A DNA stretch of 64,000 bases from assembly GCA_030615605.1 (NCBI GenBank), contig JAUWYY010000003.1, forward strand, positions 1 to 64,000, in the 5' to 3' direction. Numbering within the stretch: position 1 is the first letter of the stretch; the number at the start of each line of letters is the position of its first letter. Under the pieces are notes generated by a model. That model was given only the letters and a program-made list of their open reading frames with translations. It was not told where the DNA came from and did not search any database. The position numbers and the translations under genes are program-made. Shown here piece by piece: positions 51,590 through 60,659 of the stretch. Source of the DNA: a bacterium (GTDB lineage: Bacteria > Armatimonadota > Zipacnadia > Zipacnadales > Zipacnadaceae).

Positions 51590-52051
51590 ATGCAGCAAAA
51601 TCGCAGTCCAGTACTCAATGAAATTGAACCAGAAATCACCCAGATGTTGGAGACATTTGGCTACGAACTGGTGCTGAGTGAGCTTAAGGGGCCAGCGGGG
51701 GCTAAGACTCTGACCCTATATGTTGACAAGCCTGGCGGCGTCGACAGCGACGAGTGCGCTGAGATGATAAAGAAGGTAGCAGTGGTGCTTGAGACTTTGG
51801 ATACGCAGCGGCACAACTACAACATTATCGTCTCCTCACCAGGAATCGAACGGCCGCTGACAAACGAAAAGGATTTCGAGCGCTTTTCAGGTCGGAGCGC
51901 GACACTAACGCTGCAGCAGGCTCAAGGCAGGCAAACACTGACCGGCGTGCTTCGCGGCCTAAGCAAAGGCTGCGTGGTAATTGAGAGAGGTACAGATACC
52001 GTGGAGGTCCCTGTCGCTGATCTGGTAGCCGCCCACCTGACAGCAAATTGA
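51590..52051 (+). CDS. rimP: Ribosome maturation factor RimP
   Basis: 153 residues. It helps 30S subunit assembly around S12 and S19. Family marks: G-Y-E-L-V-x-x-E near the start, the L-x-x-Y-V-D-K-P-G-G-V strand, and V-S-S-P-G-I-E-R-P-L in the middle, followed by an SH3-like C-terminus. The frame extends to a GTG at 51554; the ATG fits the usual N-terminal length, but neither has a clear ribosome site. It heads the rimP-nusA-infB-rbfA operon. Confidence 0.93.
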   Translation: MQQNRSPVLNEIEPEITQMLETFGYELVLSELKGPAGAKTLTLYVDKPGGVDSDECAEMIKKVAVVLETLDTQRHNYNIIVSSPGIERPLTNEKDFERFSGRSATLTLQQAQGRQTLTGVLRGLSKGCVVIERGTDTVEVPVADLVAAHLTAN

Positions 52052-52112
52052 CAAGAAACCCAAGCCACGACTGGCCGGCCTGCGGGAATCGGTTGCACAA
52101 GGGGATCCGGAT

Positions 52113-53384
52113 ATGAACGGCGATTTGATAGACGCACTCGAACAACTGCAAAAAGAGAAGGACATTCCGATGTCTTCGCTGCTCCAGACCGTGGAGATAG
52201 CCATGACTTCAGCATATCGCAAGCGATATGGCGGGGTCGGAGATGTCTACATCAAGATAGATCCAGAGCAAAAGAAAGTGCGCCTGTTTGCCCGCACGCA
52301 ACAGTCACCCGCCGAGACCGACTTGGACGAAGAGAACCTGGATCTGGAGACCATCGAGGCTTCGGAGGTCTACCAAGAGCAGGAGATCGACGGTCACGAT
52401 TTCGGCCGTATTGCTGCCCAGACAGCCAAACAGGTGGTAATCCAACGGATTCGTGAGGCGGAACGGGAGATCACCTACGATAGGTTCGTGCAGCGCATTG
52501 GTGAGGTCGTCACTGCCGAAGTCCAGCGCCGCGATGCCCGCAGTGTCTTTCTACTGATCGCCGACGCCGAGGCTATTCTCCCTGCCAATGAGCAGATCCC
52601 GGGCGAACCGTACCGATTCAACGATCGGATTAGAGTCTACATACTTAACGTACGCAGGACTACCAAGAATCCGCAAATCATCGTCTCCCGGACCCATCCG
52701 GTTCTGATTAGGCGACTGTTTGAACTCGAGATCCCCGAGGTCTATGAAGGGATCGTCGAGATCGTAGCGGTGGCTCGCGAGCCGGGTGCGCGTTCGAAGG
52801 TCGCTGTCCGTTCCAATGACTCACAAGTTGATCCGGTTGGCGCTTGCGTGGGGCACCGAGGGGGACGGGTACAAGCCATTGTTGATGAGCTGCGCGGCGA
52901 AAAAATCGACATTGTTCGTTATGATGAGGAAACAACTGAATATCTCAAGAATGCTCTTTCCCCAGCGCGGGTCAGCCGGGTGATACTTGCGGAGGACGAA
53001 CAGACGGCGACGGTCATTGCTCCCGACGATCAGCTTTCGCTGGCAATTGGTCGTCGCGGCCAGAACGTACGACTGGCGGCCCAGCTTGCTGGCTGGAAAA
53101 TCGACATCCGCAGCCACACTCAGTGGGCGGAACAGCAGCAAGCGGTCAGTGCCGAAGCTGATAAGGGCGAGACAATGCGTGTCTACGAACTGGCCCGCGA
53201 GCTAAATGTCGAAAGCCGGGATTTGGTAGAGATTCTGCAAGATGAGGGCGTCGACATAACTAGCCATGCCAGCAACATCAACGGTCAACAAGCCCAGATG
53301 CTGCGCAATCTGTTAGCCGGTGGTGTTGGTACCCTGGAGGAACTGGAAGCCGGAGAAATAGTTATCAATATCGATGAGAGTTAA
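52113..53384 (+). CDS. nusA: Transcription factor NusA with IF2_N-like C-terminal extension
   Basis: 423 residues. N-terminal RNA-polymerase-binding domain (1-130), S1 domain (about 135-200), and two KH domains (about 205-345; K-V-A-V-R-S-N, D-P-V-G-A-C-V-G-x-R-G-x-R-V, A-I-G-R-x-G-Q-N-V-R-L-A). It controls pausing, termination and antitermination. After the KH domains the frame continues with M-R-V-Y-E-L-A-R-E-L-N-V-E-S-R-D-L-V-E-I-L (from residue 355), which is the IF2_N domain normally found at the start of IF-2. The infB gene 80 bases downstream opens with its own copy. An in-frame ATG preceded by AAGGGCGAG at this junction could also yield the domain as a separate 69-residue peptide. Confidence 0.95.
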   Translation: MNGDLIDALEQLQKEKDIPMSSLLQTVEIAMTSAYRKRYGGVGDVYIKIDPEQKKVRLFARTQQSPAETDLDEENLDLETIEASEVYQEQEIDGHDFGRIAAQTAKQVVIQRIREAEREITYDRFVQRIGEVVTAEVQRRDARSVFLLIADAEAILPANEQIPGEPYRFNDRIRVYILNVRRTTKNPQIIVSRTHPVLIRRLFELEIPEVYEGIVEIVAVAREPGARSKVAVRSNDSQVDPVGACVGHRGGRVQAIVDELRGEKIDIVRYDEETTEYLKNALSPARVSRVILAEDEQTATVIAPDDQLSLAIGRRGQNVRLAAQLAGWKIDIRSHTQWAEQQQAVSAEADKGETMRVYELARELNVESRDLVEILQDEGVDITSHASNINGQQAQMLRNLLAGGVGTLEELEAGEIVINIDES

Positions 53385-53464
53385 CAGATTAACAACAGTT
53401 ATGCCGGCACGACATTGGGGCTGCGCCAGCCGGGCAGCTAGCAACGACGTGGAGGTAGTGGCAA

Positions 53465-55453
53465 TTGGCTAAGATCCGCATTTTCTCTCTAGCCAACAAA
53501 TTGGGATTGCGTACCGAGGCGCTCATCAAGGTACTCAGCGATATGGGCATAGAGGACGTGAGTCCGGCGTCAGCCGTCGATCCTGACACTGCCTTGGCGG
53601 CGGTCGAACTACTCACCGAACAGGCCGAAGAAGCTCGCCGCCAAGCCCAAGCTGCCGCCGAGGCCCAGGCAGCCCAGGAAGGGACTCGCACGGCAGCCGC
53701 TGACGAAGTAGCAGTGGGCGAGCAAGAATGGGAGCAAGAATTTGCGCCTCCCGTTCACGACGCTGACCTCAGAGAGGGTCTGGCCGAACTGGAACAATAC
53801 CTGGCCGAATTGCAGGCCGCCACTGATCGGGAACACCCTGAGACCCCAGAAGTCAAACCGCTTTCCGAGTTGGCGGCACGCCCGACCGGCGACCGCTCCG
53901 ATTCTGCAGTTGATGTCCCCCCAGTGGTGACGGTGCTGGGCCATGTTGACCACGGTAAGACTACTTTGCTGGACGCCCTGCGCCAGACCGACGTGGTCTC
54001 CGGCGAAAGTGGCGGTATTACTCAACACATTGGCGCATCGGAAGTATCTACAAATGGCGATATCATTGTCTTCATAGATACGCCTGGCCATGAGGCCTTC
54101 ACGGCAATGCGGGCCCGTGGAGCTCAAGTCACGGATGTGGCCGTGCTGGTGGTAGCTGCCGATGATGGCGTGATGCCCCAGACTGTAGAAGCGATCGATC
54201 ACATACGGGCAGCCGACGTGCCCATGATCGTAGCAATTAACAAGACTGATCTGCCCAACGCTGACCTGGCAGCCGTCCAGCAGCAGCTACTCCAACACGA
54301 GATCGTACCCGAAAAATTGGGCGGCGATACAATAGTGGTGCCCATCTCCGCCCTTGAGCACGAGGGTCTCGACGACCTGGTGGAGATGATCCTACTGGTG
54401 GCGGAGGTGGAACAACTGTGGGCTGACCCGCAGGCCGACTTTATCGCAGTTGTGGTCGAGTCAAGTATGGACCCCAGTGAGGGACCCCTGGCGACTATCC
54501 TGATCCGCAGTGGTACAATCTCAGTGGGCGACATTATGGTATGCGGCGCTTCGTGGGGGCGCATACGCCGGCTGCGCGACTGGCGCGGCAAGTCTGTGAA
54601 GACCATGGAACCAGGCCATCCAGTGGAAGTGGTCGGGTTGTCGAGCGTCGTGGAAGCAGGCGAGATAATGCAGGCTGCTGACAGCACCAGGCAAGCCCGC
54701 AGCCTGGCTGAGGAGGCTCAGGACACCGAGCGGGAACGCAGCCTGATGGGCCAGGCTGAAGTTCAACTACGACAAATACAGCAGCAATTCGGTGCCGAAC
54801 AGATCAATAAGCTCAATATCGTGCTGAAGTCGGATGTCTGGGGCTCCGCACAGGCCGTCGAAGCTAACCTCAACAAGCTCAGCAAACAGCTTCACGAAAT
54901 CCAAATAAACGTGGTGCACAACGCCGTGGGCGAAGTGACACAGTCCGATGTACTCCTGGCTGCCGCCTCCGATGCAATCATCATGGGTTTCCGCGTTTAC
55001 GTTAGCAACGCAGCGCGGCGAGCAGCCCAAGACGAGCACGTGGAGATACGCCGCTATGATGTAATTTATGAGGTGCTGGAGGATATCCGGCGAGCTATGA
55101 TCGGAATGTTGGAACCTATCTACGAAGAGCAGACCATCGGCGAGGCGGAAGTGCTGCAAACCTTCGAAAGCTCACGGCTTGGTGTTATCGGCGGCTGTCG
55201 AGTGACCAGCGGACGAATGGCTCGTGGCGCCCGCATTGAGGTTGTGCGTAATGGCGACCAAGTATTCGACGGCGAACTAAGCTCCCTGCGTCGATTCGAA
55301 AACAACGTCGCCACGGTCGAAGCGCCTCAGGAATGTGGCATAGCCGCCGATGAATTCAACGATTGGGAGCCAGGTGACACCATCACCGCCTACCAGCAAG
55401 TTGAAGTCGAACGATCACTGTCCGGACGAGTCGCCGAATCCTCCAGCTCATAA
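53465..55453 (+). CDS. infB: Translation initiation factor IF-2
   Basis: 662 residues, shorter than many IF-2 because the linker is short. IF2_N domain (1-50), an Ala/Glu-rich linker, then the GTPase with G-H-V-D-H-G-K-T (159-166), D-T-P-G-H-E and N-K-T-D, and domains II-IV. It brings fMet-tRNA to the 30S subunit. The start is a TTG 9 bases after GGAGG. The ylxR and ylxQ genes often found between nusA and infB are absent. Confidence 0.97.
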   Translation: MAKIRIFSLANKLGLRTEALIKVLSDMGIEDVSPASAVDPDTALAAVELLTEQAEEARRQAQAAAEAQAAQEGTRTAAADEVAVGEQEWEQEFAPPVHDADLREGLAELEQYLAELQAATDREHPETPEVKPLSELAARPTGDRSDSAVDVPPVVTVLGHVDHGKTTLLDALRQTDVVSGESGGITQHIGASEVSTNGDIIVFIDTPGHEAFTAMRARGAQVTDVAVLVVAADDGVMPQTVEAIDHIRAADVPMIVAINKTDLPNADLAAVQQQLLQHEIVPEKLGGDTIVVPISALEHEGLDDLVEMILLVAEVEQLWADPQADFIAVVVESSMDPSEGPLATILIRSGTISVGDIMVCGASWGRIRRLRDWRGKSVKTMEPGHPVEVVGLSSVVEAGEIMQAADSTRQARSLAEEAQDTERERSLMGQAEVQLRQIQQQFGAEQINKLNIVLKSDVWGSAQAVEANLNKLSKQLHEIQINVVHNAVGEVTQSDVLLAAASDAIIMGFRVYVSNAARRAAQDEHVEIRRYDVIYEVLEDIRRAMIGMLEPIYEEQTIGEAEVLQTFESSRLGVIGGCRVTSGRMARGARIEVVRNGDQVFDGELSSLRRFENNVATVEAPQECGIAADEFNDWEPGDTITAYQQVEVERSLSGRVAESSSS

Positions 55454-55519
55454 CTACTTCCCGCCAGGCCCAGCCCTTTAGCCAATACCACAAACCCTGT
55501 CAGTAAAGCAGCCAGAAAG

Positions 55520-55807
55520 ATGCCTGTCTTCGTTGGCCTACTGACCACTGAGTTGATCATACCAGAAGCTGCCAGCCTCAAGGACAAACGCCAAGCCCTG
55601 CGCAGCCTGCTGACACGTATGCCCAGCAAACTCAAGGTGGCAGTAGCAGAAGTTGACCAGCTTGACTGCCACCAACGTGCCTGTATTGCTACGGCCACCG
55701 TGAGCAACACAAAGGCACACGTTCACAGCATCCTGATGACGGCATCGCAATTCATCAAGTCCGAGCCCCGTATCACGGTGCAGTCCGAAACCGTGGAGAT
55801 TATGTGA
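55520..55807 (+). CDS. DUF503 (YlxP-like) protein
   Basis: 95 residues. Small conserved protein encoded between infB and rbfA in many Gram-positive-type bacteria; L-K-D-K-R-Q-A-L-R-S-L and V-A-V-A-E-V-D-x-x-D are its marks. It is thought to be linked to ribosome function; the exact role is not known. It has a modest ribosome site (AGAAAG). It lies in the operon, 15 bases before the rbfA fusion. Confidence 0.9.
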   Translation: MPVFVGLLTTELIIPEAASLKDKRQALRSLLTRMPSKLKVAVAEVDQLDCHQRACIATATVSNTKAHVHSILMTASQFIKSEPRITVQSETVEIM

Positions 55808-55822
55808 GCAACGGGTGACGCC

Positions 55823-57151
55823 ATGTCCACGCGACGCCAACTGCGTGTGAATAATCTGCTGCAAGAGGAAATAAGCCAAATTATTCGCACTGATATCCAC
55901 GATCCCGACATCGGCTTCGTAACGATCACCGGAGTCCAGATCACGGGTGATCTAAGGGAAGCGCATATCTATGTAAGTGTGCTGGGCGACGAAAAAGAAG
56001 TGCACGGTACCATGGCGGCATTGGCTCGCTCCCGTTCAGCCATCTGCCGCGAACTAGGCAGTCGCATCAGACTTAAATATATTCCTCATCTGACCTTTGA
56101 ACTTGACGAGACTGCTCGGCACGCGGAGCGTATTGAGACAATTATTGGTGGATTCGAGAGCGAACTGGAGCAACCAGACCACGATTTCGCTCCCATTGTC
56201 GCTCAAATCGCCCAGCTACTCACACAGCAGCAGCCCACAGTCATCTTTATCCATTGCCACCCGGACGGCGATGCCCTCGGCAGCGGCCTGGCACTGAGCT
56301 TGGCTCTGCAGCAGCAGGAGCAATTTGTGCCCGTTGTGTGTGCAGATTCGCTTCCTACTCGCTACCAGTTTCTGCCGGCCACCAATCGCCTCACAACTCA
56401 GGTGCCCGCCGACTTTGAGGTGGCAGTAGTTCTGGACAGCGCCGACCGCCGGCAGCTCGGGGCTATTGCTGAGGCACTCGACCAGGCCCAAACTGTAGTG
56501 TGGATAGACCATCATTGCACCAACCAGGGCGGAGCAGACCTCGAGTATCTGGATCCTCATGCGCCGGCCACTGTCCTGCTGGTTCACCCGATCATCGAGG
56601 CTATCGGTGCCGCTATAACGACGGATGTGGCTACCTGCCTGTACACAGGCCTGGCTACCGATACCGGCTTCTTTACCTTCGAAAACACCACTGCGCAGGC
56701 TCTAGAAGCGGGCGCCCAGCTCATCCGAGAAGGCGCTGATCCCCACGGTATTGCCCAAGCAGTCAACAAGCAGCACAAGCTGCCTGCCTTGCGCCTGCAG
56801 GGCCAGGCTCTGATCAGCCTGGACAGCGCTGCCGACGGCCGCATTGCGTACGCACAACTTACCCCGGAAGACTTCAGCGCCACCCAAGCCGAATCGGAAG
56901 ATACCGAAGGCATAATTGACCTGCTGAAGACAGTCGGTGGCAGCGAAGTCCAGGTGCTTTTCAAGGGCACCACCCACAATTGCTGGCACATCAGCTTGCG
57001 CTCATCACTGATTGATGTAGCTGCCGTCGCCCAGAAGTTCGGCGGGGGCGGCCACATTGCCGCAGCCGGCTGTACTATGACCGGCTCGCTGCCCGAGGTT
57101 CGGGCCCGTATGCTGGAGACTGTTGCATCTGCGCTGGACGAGAGGCAGTGA
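55823..57151 (+). CDS. rbfA: Fusion of ribosome-binding factor A and NrnA-type DHH phosphoesterase
   Basis: 442 residues in one uninterrupted frame. Residues 1-115 are RbfA (L-R-V-N-N-L-L-Q-E-E-I-S-Q-I-I, D-P-x-I-G-F-V-T-I-T-G-V, and I-P-H-L-T-F-E-L-D), the cold-adaptive 30S maturation factor. Residues ~125-442 are a DHH/DHHA1 phosphoesterase with H-P-D-G-D (146-150), L-D-S-A-D (204-208), I-D-H-H (228-231) and G-G-G-G-H in the DHHA1 part, as in nanoRNase NrnA, which removes RNA dinucleotides. In other genomes the two are usually separate neighbours in this same operon. All metal-binding residues appear intact, so both halves should be active. Confidence 0.95.
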   Translation: MSTRRQLRVNNLLQEEISQIIRTDIHDPDIGFVTITGVQITGDLREAHIYVSVLGDEKEVHGTMAALARSRSAICRELGSRIRLKYIPHLTFELDETARHAERIETIIGGFESELEQPDHDFAPIVAQIAQLLTQQQPTVIFIHCHPDGDALGSGLALSLALQQQEQFVPVVCADSLPTRYQFLPATNRLTTQVPADFEVAVVLDSADRRQLGAIAEALDQAQTVVWIDHHCTNQGGADLEYLDPHAPATVLLVHPIIEAIGAAITTDVATCLYTGLATDTGFFTFENTTAQALEAGAQLIREGADPHGIAQAVNKQHKLPALRLQGQALISLDSAADGRIAYAQLTPEDFSATQAESEDTEGIIDLLKTVGGSEVQVLFKGTTHNCWHISLRSSLIDVAAVAQKFGGGGHIAAAGCTMTGSLPEVRARMLETVASALDERQ

Positions 57152-57157
57152 AACAGC

Positions 57158-58060
57158 GTGCACGGCGGACTCCTTGTAGTCAAACCGCCCGGTATGACCT
57201 CGCATGACGTGGTAGAATACGTGCGGGGGCTGTGCGAGGTGAAGGTTGGTCATACCGGGACGCTCGACCCGGCGGCGGCAGGGCTGCTCGTTTTGTGTCT
57301 GGGCGCGGCCACTCGCCTGTCTGAATACCTCCTTAACTGCGAGAAAACTTATCGGGCCGAAATAACCTTCGGCCTTACGACTACTACAGCGGACGCAGAA
57401 GGTGAGATTACCGACCAGCAACCAGCCAGTCACCTGACAGCCACCCAAATAGAAGATGCAATCGGCAGCCTCACCGGCCCCGTGCAGATGACTGTGCCCG
57501 CCTATTCAGCAGTGAGCCAGGGCGGGATCCGTCTCTACGAGTACGCTGCACAGGACAAAGACGTCCAGTTGCCGACCCGAGAAGTAGAAATCCACCGCTG
57601 GGAGCTGTTGGATTTCGCTGGGGGGCAACATCCGACCGCCCTGACCGAAGTACAGTGTAGCAAGGGGACCTATATCCGCAGCTTAGCTGAGATGCTGGCT
57701 CAAGAGCTTGGCACTGGAGCTTACCTGTCGTTTCTGGTGCGCAGCCAGGTGGGGCCCCACCACCTGCAAGATGCCCACACCCTGGCGCAGATTGCCGCAG
57801 CAGCCCAGGAGGGCACCGTTGACAAATTGCTGCTTTCCCCGCTGGCGGTGGTGTCGCACCTGCCCCAAATTCAGATAGACCAGGCACTGGCCAGCCAAGT
57901 GCGCAACGGAATCCCTGTGCCACTGGACTCCAACAGCGACTATTCTGGCCCGGTAGCGGTCATATCCAATGACCAGACTCTGATCTGCATTGCCGAGCCT
58001 TGCCAGCGGCAGGAACAGCAATGGCTGCAGCCCCGCAAGGTGTTTGACTGGAGTACATAA
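57158..58060 (+). CDS. truB: tRNA pseudouridine(55) synthase
   Basis: 300 residues. It makes pseudouridine 55 in the T-loop of tRNAs. Catalytic Asp in G-H-T-G-T-L-D-P-x-A-x-G-L-L near residue 38, then the R-A-E-I-T-F-G and C-S-K-G-T-Y-I-R-S-L-A blocks; a short C-terminal domain follows. GTG start, six bases after the rbfA fusion stop. Part of the same operon. Confidence 0.96.
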   Translation: MHGGLLVVKPPGMTSHDVVEYVRGLCEVKVGHTGTLDPAAAGLLVLCLGAATRLSEYLLNCEKTYRAEITFGLTTTTADAEGEITDQQPASHLTATQIEDAIGSLTGPVQMTVPAYSAVSQGGIRLYEYAAQDKDVQLPTREVEIHRWELLDFAGGQHPTALTEVQCSKGTYIRSLAEMLAQELGTGAYLSFLVRSQVGPHHLQDAHTLAQIAAAAQEGTVDKLLLSPLAVVSHLPQIQIDQALASQVRNGIPVPLDSNSDYSGPVAVISNDQTLICIAEPCQRQEQQWLQPRKVFDWST

Positions 58061-58083
58061 ACAGCCCGCAGAAAGACTGTCCC

Positions 58084-59049
58084 ATGCAGGTAATCAAGGG
58101 TCTGGACAATCCGGCTCTCAAACCAGCTCGCCGGGTAGTTGCCGACGGGAGCTTTGATGGTATGCACCTGGGTCATCGCGCTATCTTCGAGGCGGCCTGC
58201 CAGAAGGCCCGCGAATACAAGGCCGCGCTGACTGCCCTTACCTTCGAACCAGCACCAGTGGAAGTTTTCAGCCCCCATAACAGCTACAATGTGCGCCTGA
58301 CTGTGGCCCGAGAACGAGAGTTGAGGCAGTTGGGCGTGGACACGCTGGTCATCGCCGATTTCAACGAGGCTTTCCAGCAAATCTCGGCAGAACAGTATGC
58401 CCGCGACTACATCGCCAGACGCCTGGGCAGCATAGCCGTTGTAATAAGCGAATCACATAGCTGGGGCCGCCATGCCGAGGCCGACGCCAGACGCATCCGG
58501 CAACTCGGCGATAAGTACGGGTTCGAGGTACAGCTGGTGCCACTGGTGACTCTGGACGGAGAGGTTGTCTCCAGCACGACCATTCGCAACTTTCTATGGG
58601 CAGGCAAAGTCCAGGCGGCCAGCCGGCTGCTGGGACGGCCATATCCGCTGTACGGAACAGCTCAGCAGGGAACCGGGCGCGGCACCTCGCTGGGCTTTCC
58701 CACAATCAACTTGCAGGTTCCGCAGGCGAAGCTGGTCCCCGGGCCAGGGGTGTACGCGGGCGTCGTCGAAGCCGAGGGACTAGCCACACCGCCGGTGCCC
58801 ACTTACCGCTCGGGATGGCCAGCGGCAATCAGCGTCGGCACCTCCCCCACCTTCGAACCCCAGGGCGACAATCGCCGGGTTGAGGTGCACTTGCTGGATA
58901 TCGAGGTTGACAACAACTGCGGCGTGGCCGGGATGATGGTTTACTTCCTGCACCGCCTCCGCGACCAGCAGGCCTTTGACACCGAGGGACAGCTACGGAG
59001 CCAGATTCAAGCCGATATAGACAGGCTCCGTCAGGAATTCAACCTCTGA
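58084..59049 (+). CDS. ribF: Bifunctional riboflavin kinase/FAD synthetase
   Basis: 321 residues. The N-terminal nucleotidyltransferase has G-S-F-D-G-M-H-L-G-H (about residue 22) and S-S-T-T-I-R-N (about 160). The C-terminal kinase domain has G-R-G-T-S-L-G-F-P-T-I-N and G-V-Y-A-G-V. Together they make FMN and FAD. Odd point: where most members have G-x-D-F-x-F-G after V-V, this one reads S-E-S-H-S-W-G. It is the last gene of the operon; a structured repeat starts 12 bases after the stop. Confidence 0.94.
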   Translation: MQVIKGLDNPALKPARRVVADGSFDGMHLGHRAIFEAACQKAREYKAALTALTFEPAPVEVFSPHNSYNVRLTVARERELRQLGVDTLVIADFNEAFQQISAEQYARDYIARRLGSIAVVISESHSWGRHAEADARRIRQLGDKYGFEVQLVPLVTLDGEVVSSTTIRNFLWAGKVQAASRLLGRPYPLYGTAQQGTGRGTSLGFPTINLQVPQAKLVPGPGVYAGVVEAEGLATPPVPTYRSGWPAAISVGTSPTFEPQGDNRRVEVHLLDIEVDNNCGVAGMMVYFLHRLRDQQAFDTEGQLRSQIQADIDRLRQEFNL

Positions 59050-59060
59050 CCCACAGATTT

Positions 59061-59152
59061 CATAAACGGATTCTGCGGAAAACCCGCTTTTTGAAAAAAG
59101 CCGGTTCCCCGCACCCCTCCGGCAAAAACTTTAGAATTGGACAGGGCTATCA
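59061..59152. repeat. Structured ~92-bp repeat, copy 1
   Basis: Matches 61413-61508 in the same orientation with few changes. It contains GCGG-AAAAC-CCGC, a near-palindrome around TTTTTGAAAAAA, and GCCGG/CCGGC enclosing a 14-base loop. The loop differs between copies while the stems are kept. The first half may serve as the ribF terminator. Confidence 0.85.
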
Positions 59153-59244
59153 CCCTACCCAGCAACCGCGCGCGGGCAGATACTCCGCCCGGACGATGCG
59201 TTGATGATACTCGCCACTGCCAGTTATGCGTTGTACGAAGCTAT

Positions 59245-59943
59245 CTACTTGCATGGGGTCATGTTGACATACCAAAGGACATAGTATAGGAGGCCCCAAC
59301 ATGCTAAGGTAACAATCCACAAGGGAATGAGTGTACGGACATAGCCCCGGGGCCACATTCTTGCCAAATCGAAACGCGGCTGAGCTATGTTGTCGTAGTA
59401 TTTCTTAACATGTGCACGTAGATCATTATAGCGCCGGTTAGTATAGAGAATGAGCCAGGTCATGGCATAGCTGAGCAACCCTAGGCCGATTGCGATGCAC
59501 ATGATATGCCAGTAGTGCATCGCATGTAGCAGCTCTTGCGACCCGTCCTTTGTCCAAGAGTGCATGGCGGCGGCAAGGATGGCTAGCAGTATGGTAGTAT
59601 ACCACGTGGCGACCCACTGTTCGTGATCACGGTATCTGCGCATTTCTATGTATAGCTGTTCGTACATAGTGTCCACGGAGACCTTCTTGGATTTCGCGAC
59701 GAAAGGAACGTAGTGTTCGCCCAACGACAGCTGGTCCTCTTTTGGGGGAGCGGCTTCGCATTTCTCTTTCCATATGGAGACTAGCAGAGCTATTACTGCT
59801 CCGCCCACTGCTACAGACACTACTGTAACGAGCGGGTGCGCTGGTCGGTTGGGTGTAGGTGTAACCAGATAGATAGACAGAAGTGCGTGCGCCCCGGCGA
59901 CTATGAATGCCACCAGCGCTGTCCAAATACCTCGCCACGTCAT
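59245..59943 (-). CDS. Membrane protein of unknown function
   Basis: 232 residues. Helices at about 8-30 and 38-57, a cytoplasmic stretch rich in charge (60-105), two more helices (about 107-127 and 143-167), a basic loop (R-R-Y-N-D-L-R-A-H-V-K-K-Y-Y-D) and a last helix (about 205-226). AGGAGG before the ATG is excellent. Not recognised. It follows the gene at 59986-60444 by 42 bases on the same strand and both lie between the two structured repeats. Confidence 0.7.
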   Translation of the reverse strand: MTWRGIWTALVAFIVAGAHALLSIYLVTPTPNRPAHPLVTVVSVAVGGAVIALLVSIWKEKCEAAPPKEDQLSLGEHYVPFVAKSKKVSVDTMYEQLYIEMRRYRDHEQWVATWYTTILLAILAAAMHSWTKDGSQELLHAMHYWHIMCIAIGLGLLSYAMTWLILYTNRRYNDLRAHVKKYYDNIAQPRFDLARMWPRGYVRTLIPLWIVTLACWGLLYYVLWYVNMTPCK

Positions 59944-59985
59944 TAGATTACCTCCTCTTTTGCGATCCCAGGCTATAGCGGGGGG

Positions 59986-60444
59986 CTACCGCTGCGGCCA
60001 CATCTTGGCGTGTCCTTCTCGTATTATTATCGTCAACTGGTCAACAGTCAAACCCCACCGGGCCGCCAGTATTTGCTTTGATGCCTGCATGGCCTCCAAG
60101 TCCTTGAACTCTCTAACGCCTGGAGGTGGGAACGGATATCTGCGATCCACTTCCTTTATTCCAATCGCGAGGAGGGGTAAGAGCTCTGTATATATTCGCA
60201 TTCTCGTTGCCAAGGGAATGTTCGCCACCACAGCTTGGTCATGCGCCGTGAAAGGGGACTGATATTGTGATCGGCTTTTCTCGGGCCCTGTGCGAGGGCG
60301 TCCGCTTTGACTCACACACAAGATCATTATCATCACGACGACGCAGCCTGCTATACCCAACCAGGCTCCCCAAGAAAGACCCGCCCATGAACCCTTCCGC
60401 TCTAACCTTTCACGCCGCCAGTTGTCCCAGTCTATCTTCTTCAT
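59986..60444 (-). CDS. Single-helix membrane protein of unknown function
   Basis: 152 residues: a basic N-terminus (W-R-R-E-R-L-E-R-K), one helix (about 25-45), then a soluble part with R-Y-P-F-P-P-P-G-V-R-E-F-K-D-L and a C-terminal helical stretch W-G-L-T-V-D-Q-L. The ATG follows GGAGGAG. No family recognised. Probably co-transcribed with the 232-residue membrane protein downstream. Confidence 0.65.
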   Translation of the reverse strand: MKKIDWDNWRRERLERKGSWAGLSWGAWLGIAGCVVVMIMILCVSQSGRPRTGPEKSRSQYQSPFTAHDQAVVANIPLATRMRIYTELLPLLAIGIKEVDRRYPFPPPGVREFKDLEAMQASKQILAARWGLTVDQLTIIIREGHAKMWPQR

Positions 60445-60611
60445 TGCTCACTCCTCCGCGTCACGCTACGTTAGTGCGCCAGCGCCGACCGCTGAGGCGC
60501 TTCCTCGCCCCCAGTCTACGTCGGTGTGCCGGTTGCTGTCAATCGCGGAGTGGGGAGTCGTGAGATAAGGACGCTGGCCCCGTCTTCCAGTCGGTGTACT
60601 CATAAGCAAAC

Positions 60612-60630
60612 CACAGGCAGGATGCCTGTG
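60612..60630. repeat. Short palindrome in the 60445-60659 gap
   Basis: CACAGGCA-GGA-TGCCTGTG is a perfect 8-bp inverted repeat. I associate very similar palindromes with interspersed repeats in Planctomycetes- and Armatimonadota-like genomes. The rest of the 215-bp gap shows no gene. Confidence 0.45.
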
Positions 60631-60659
60631 CCACCGGTGCCATCCTCTCATTATGTGGC

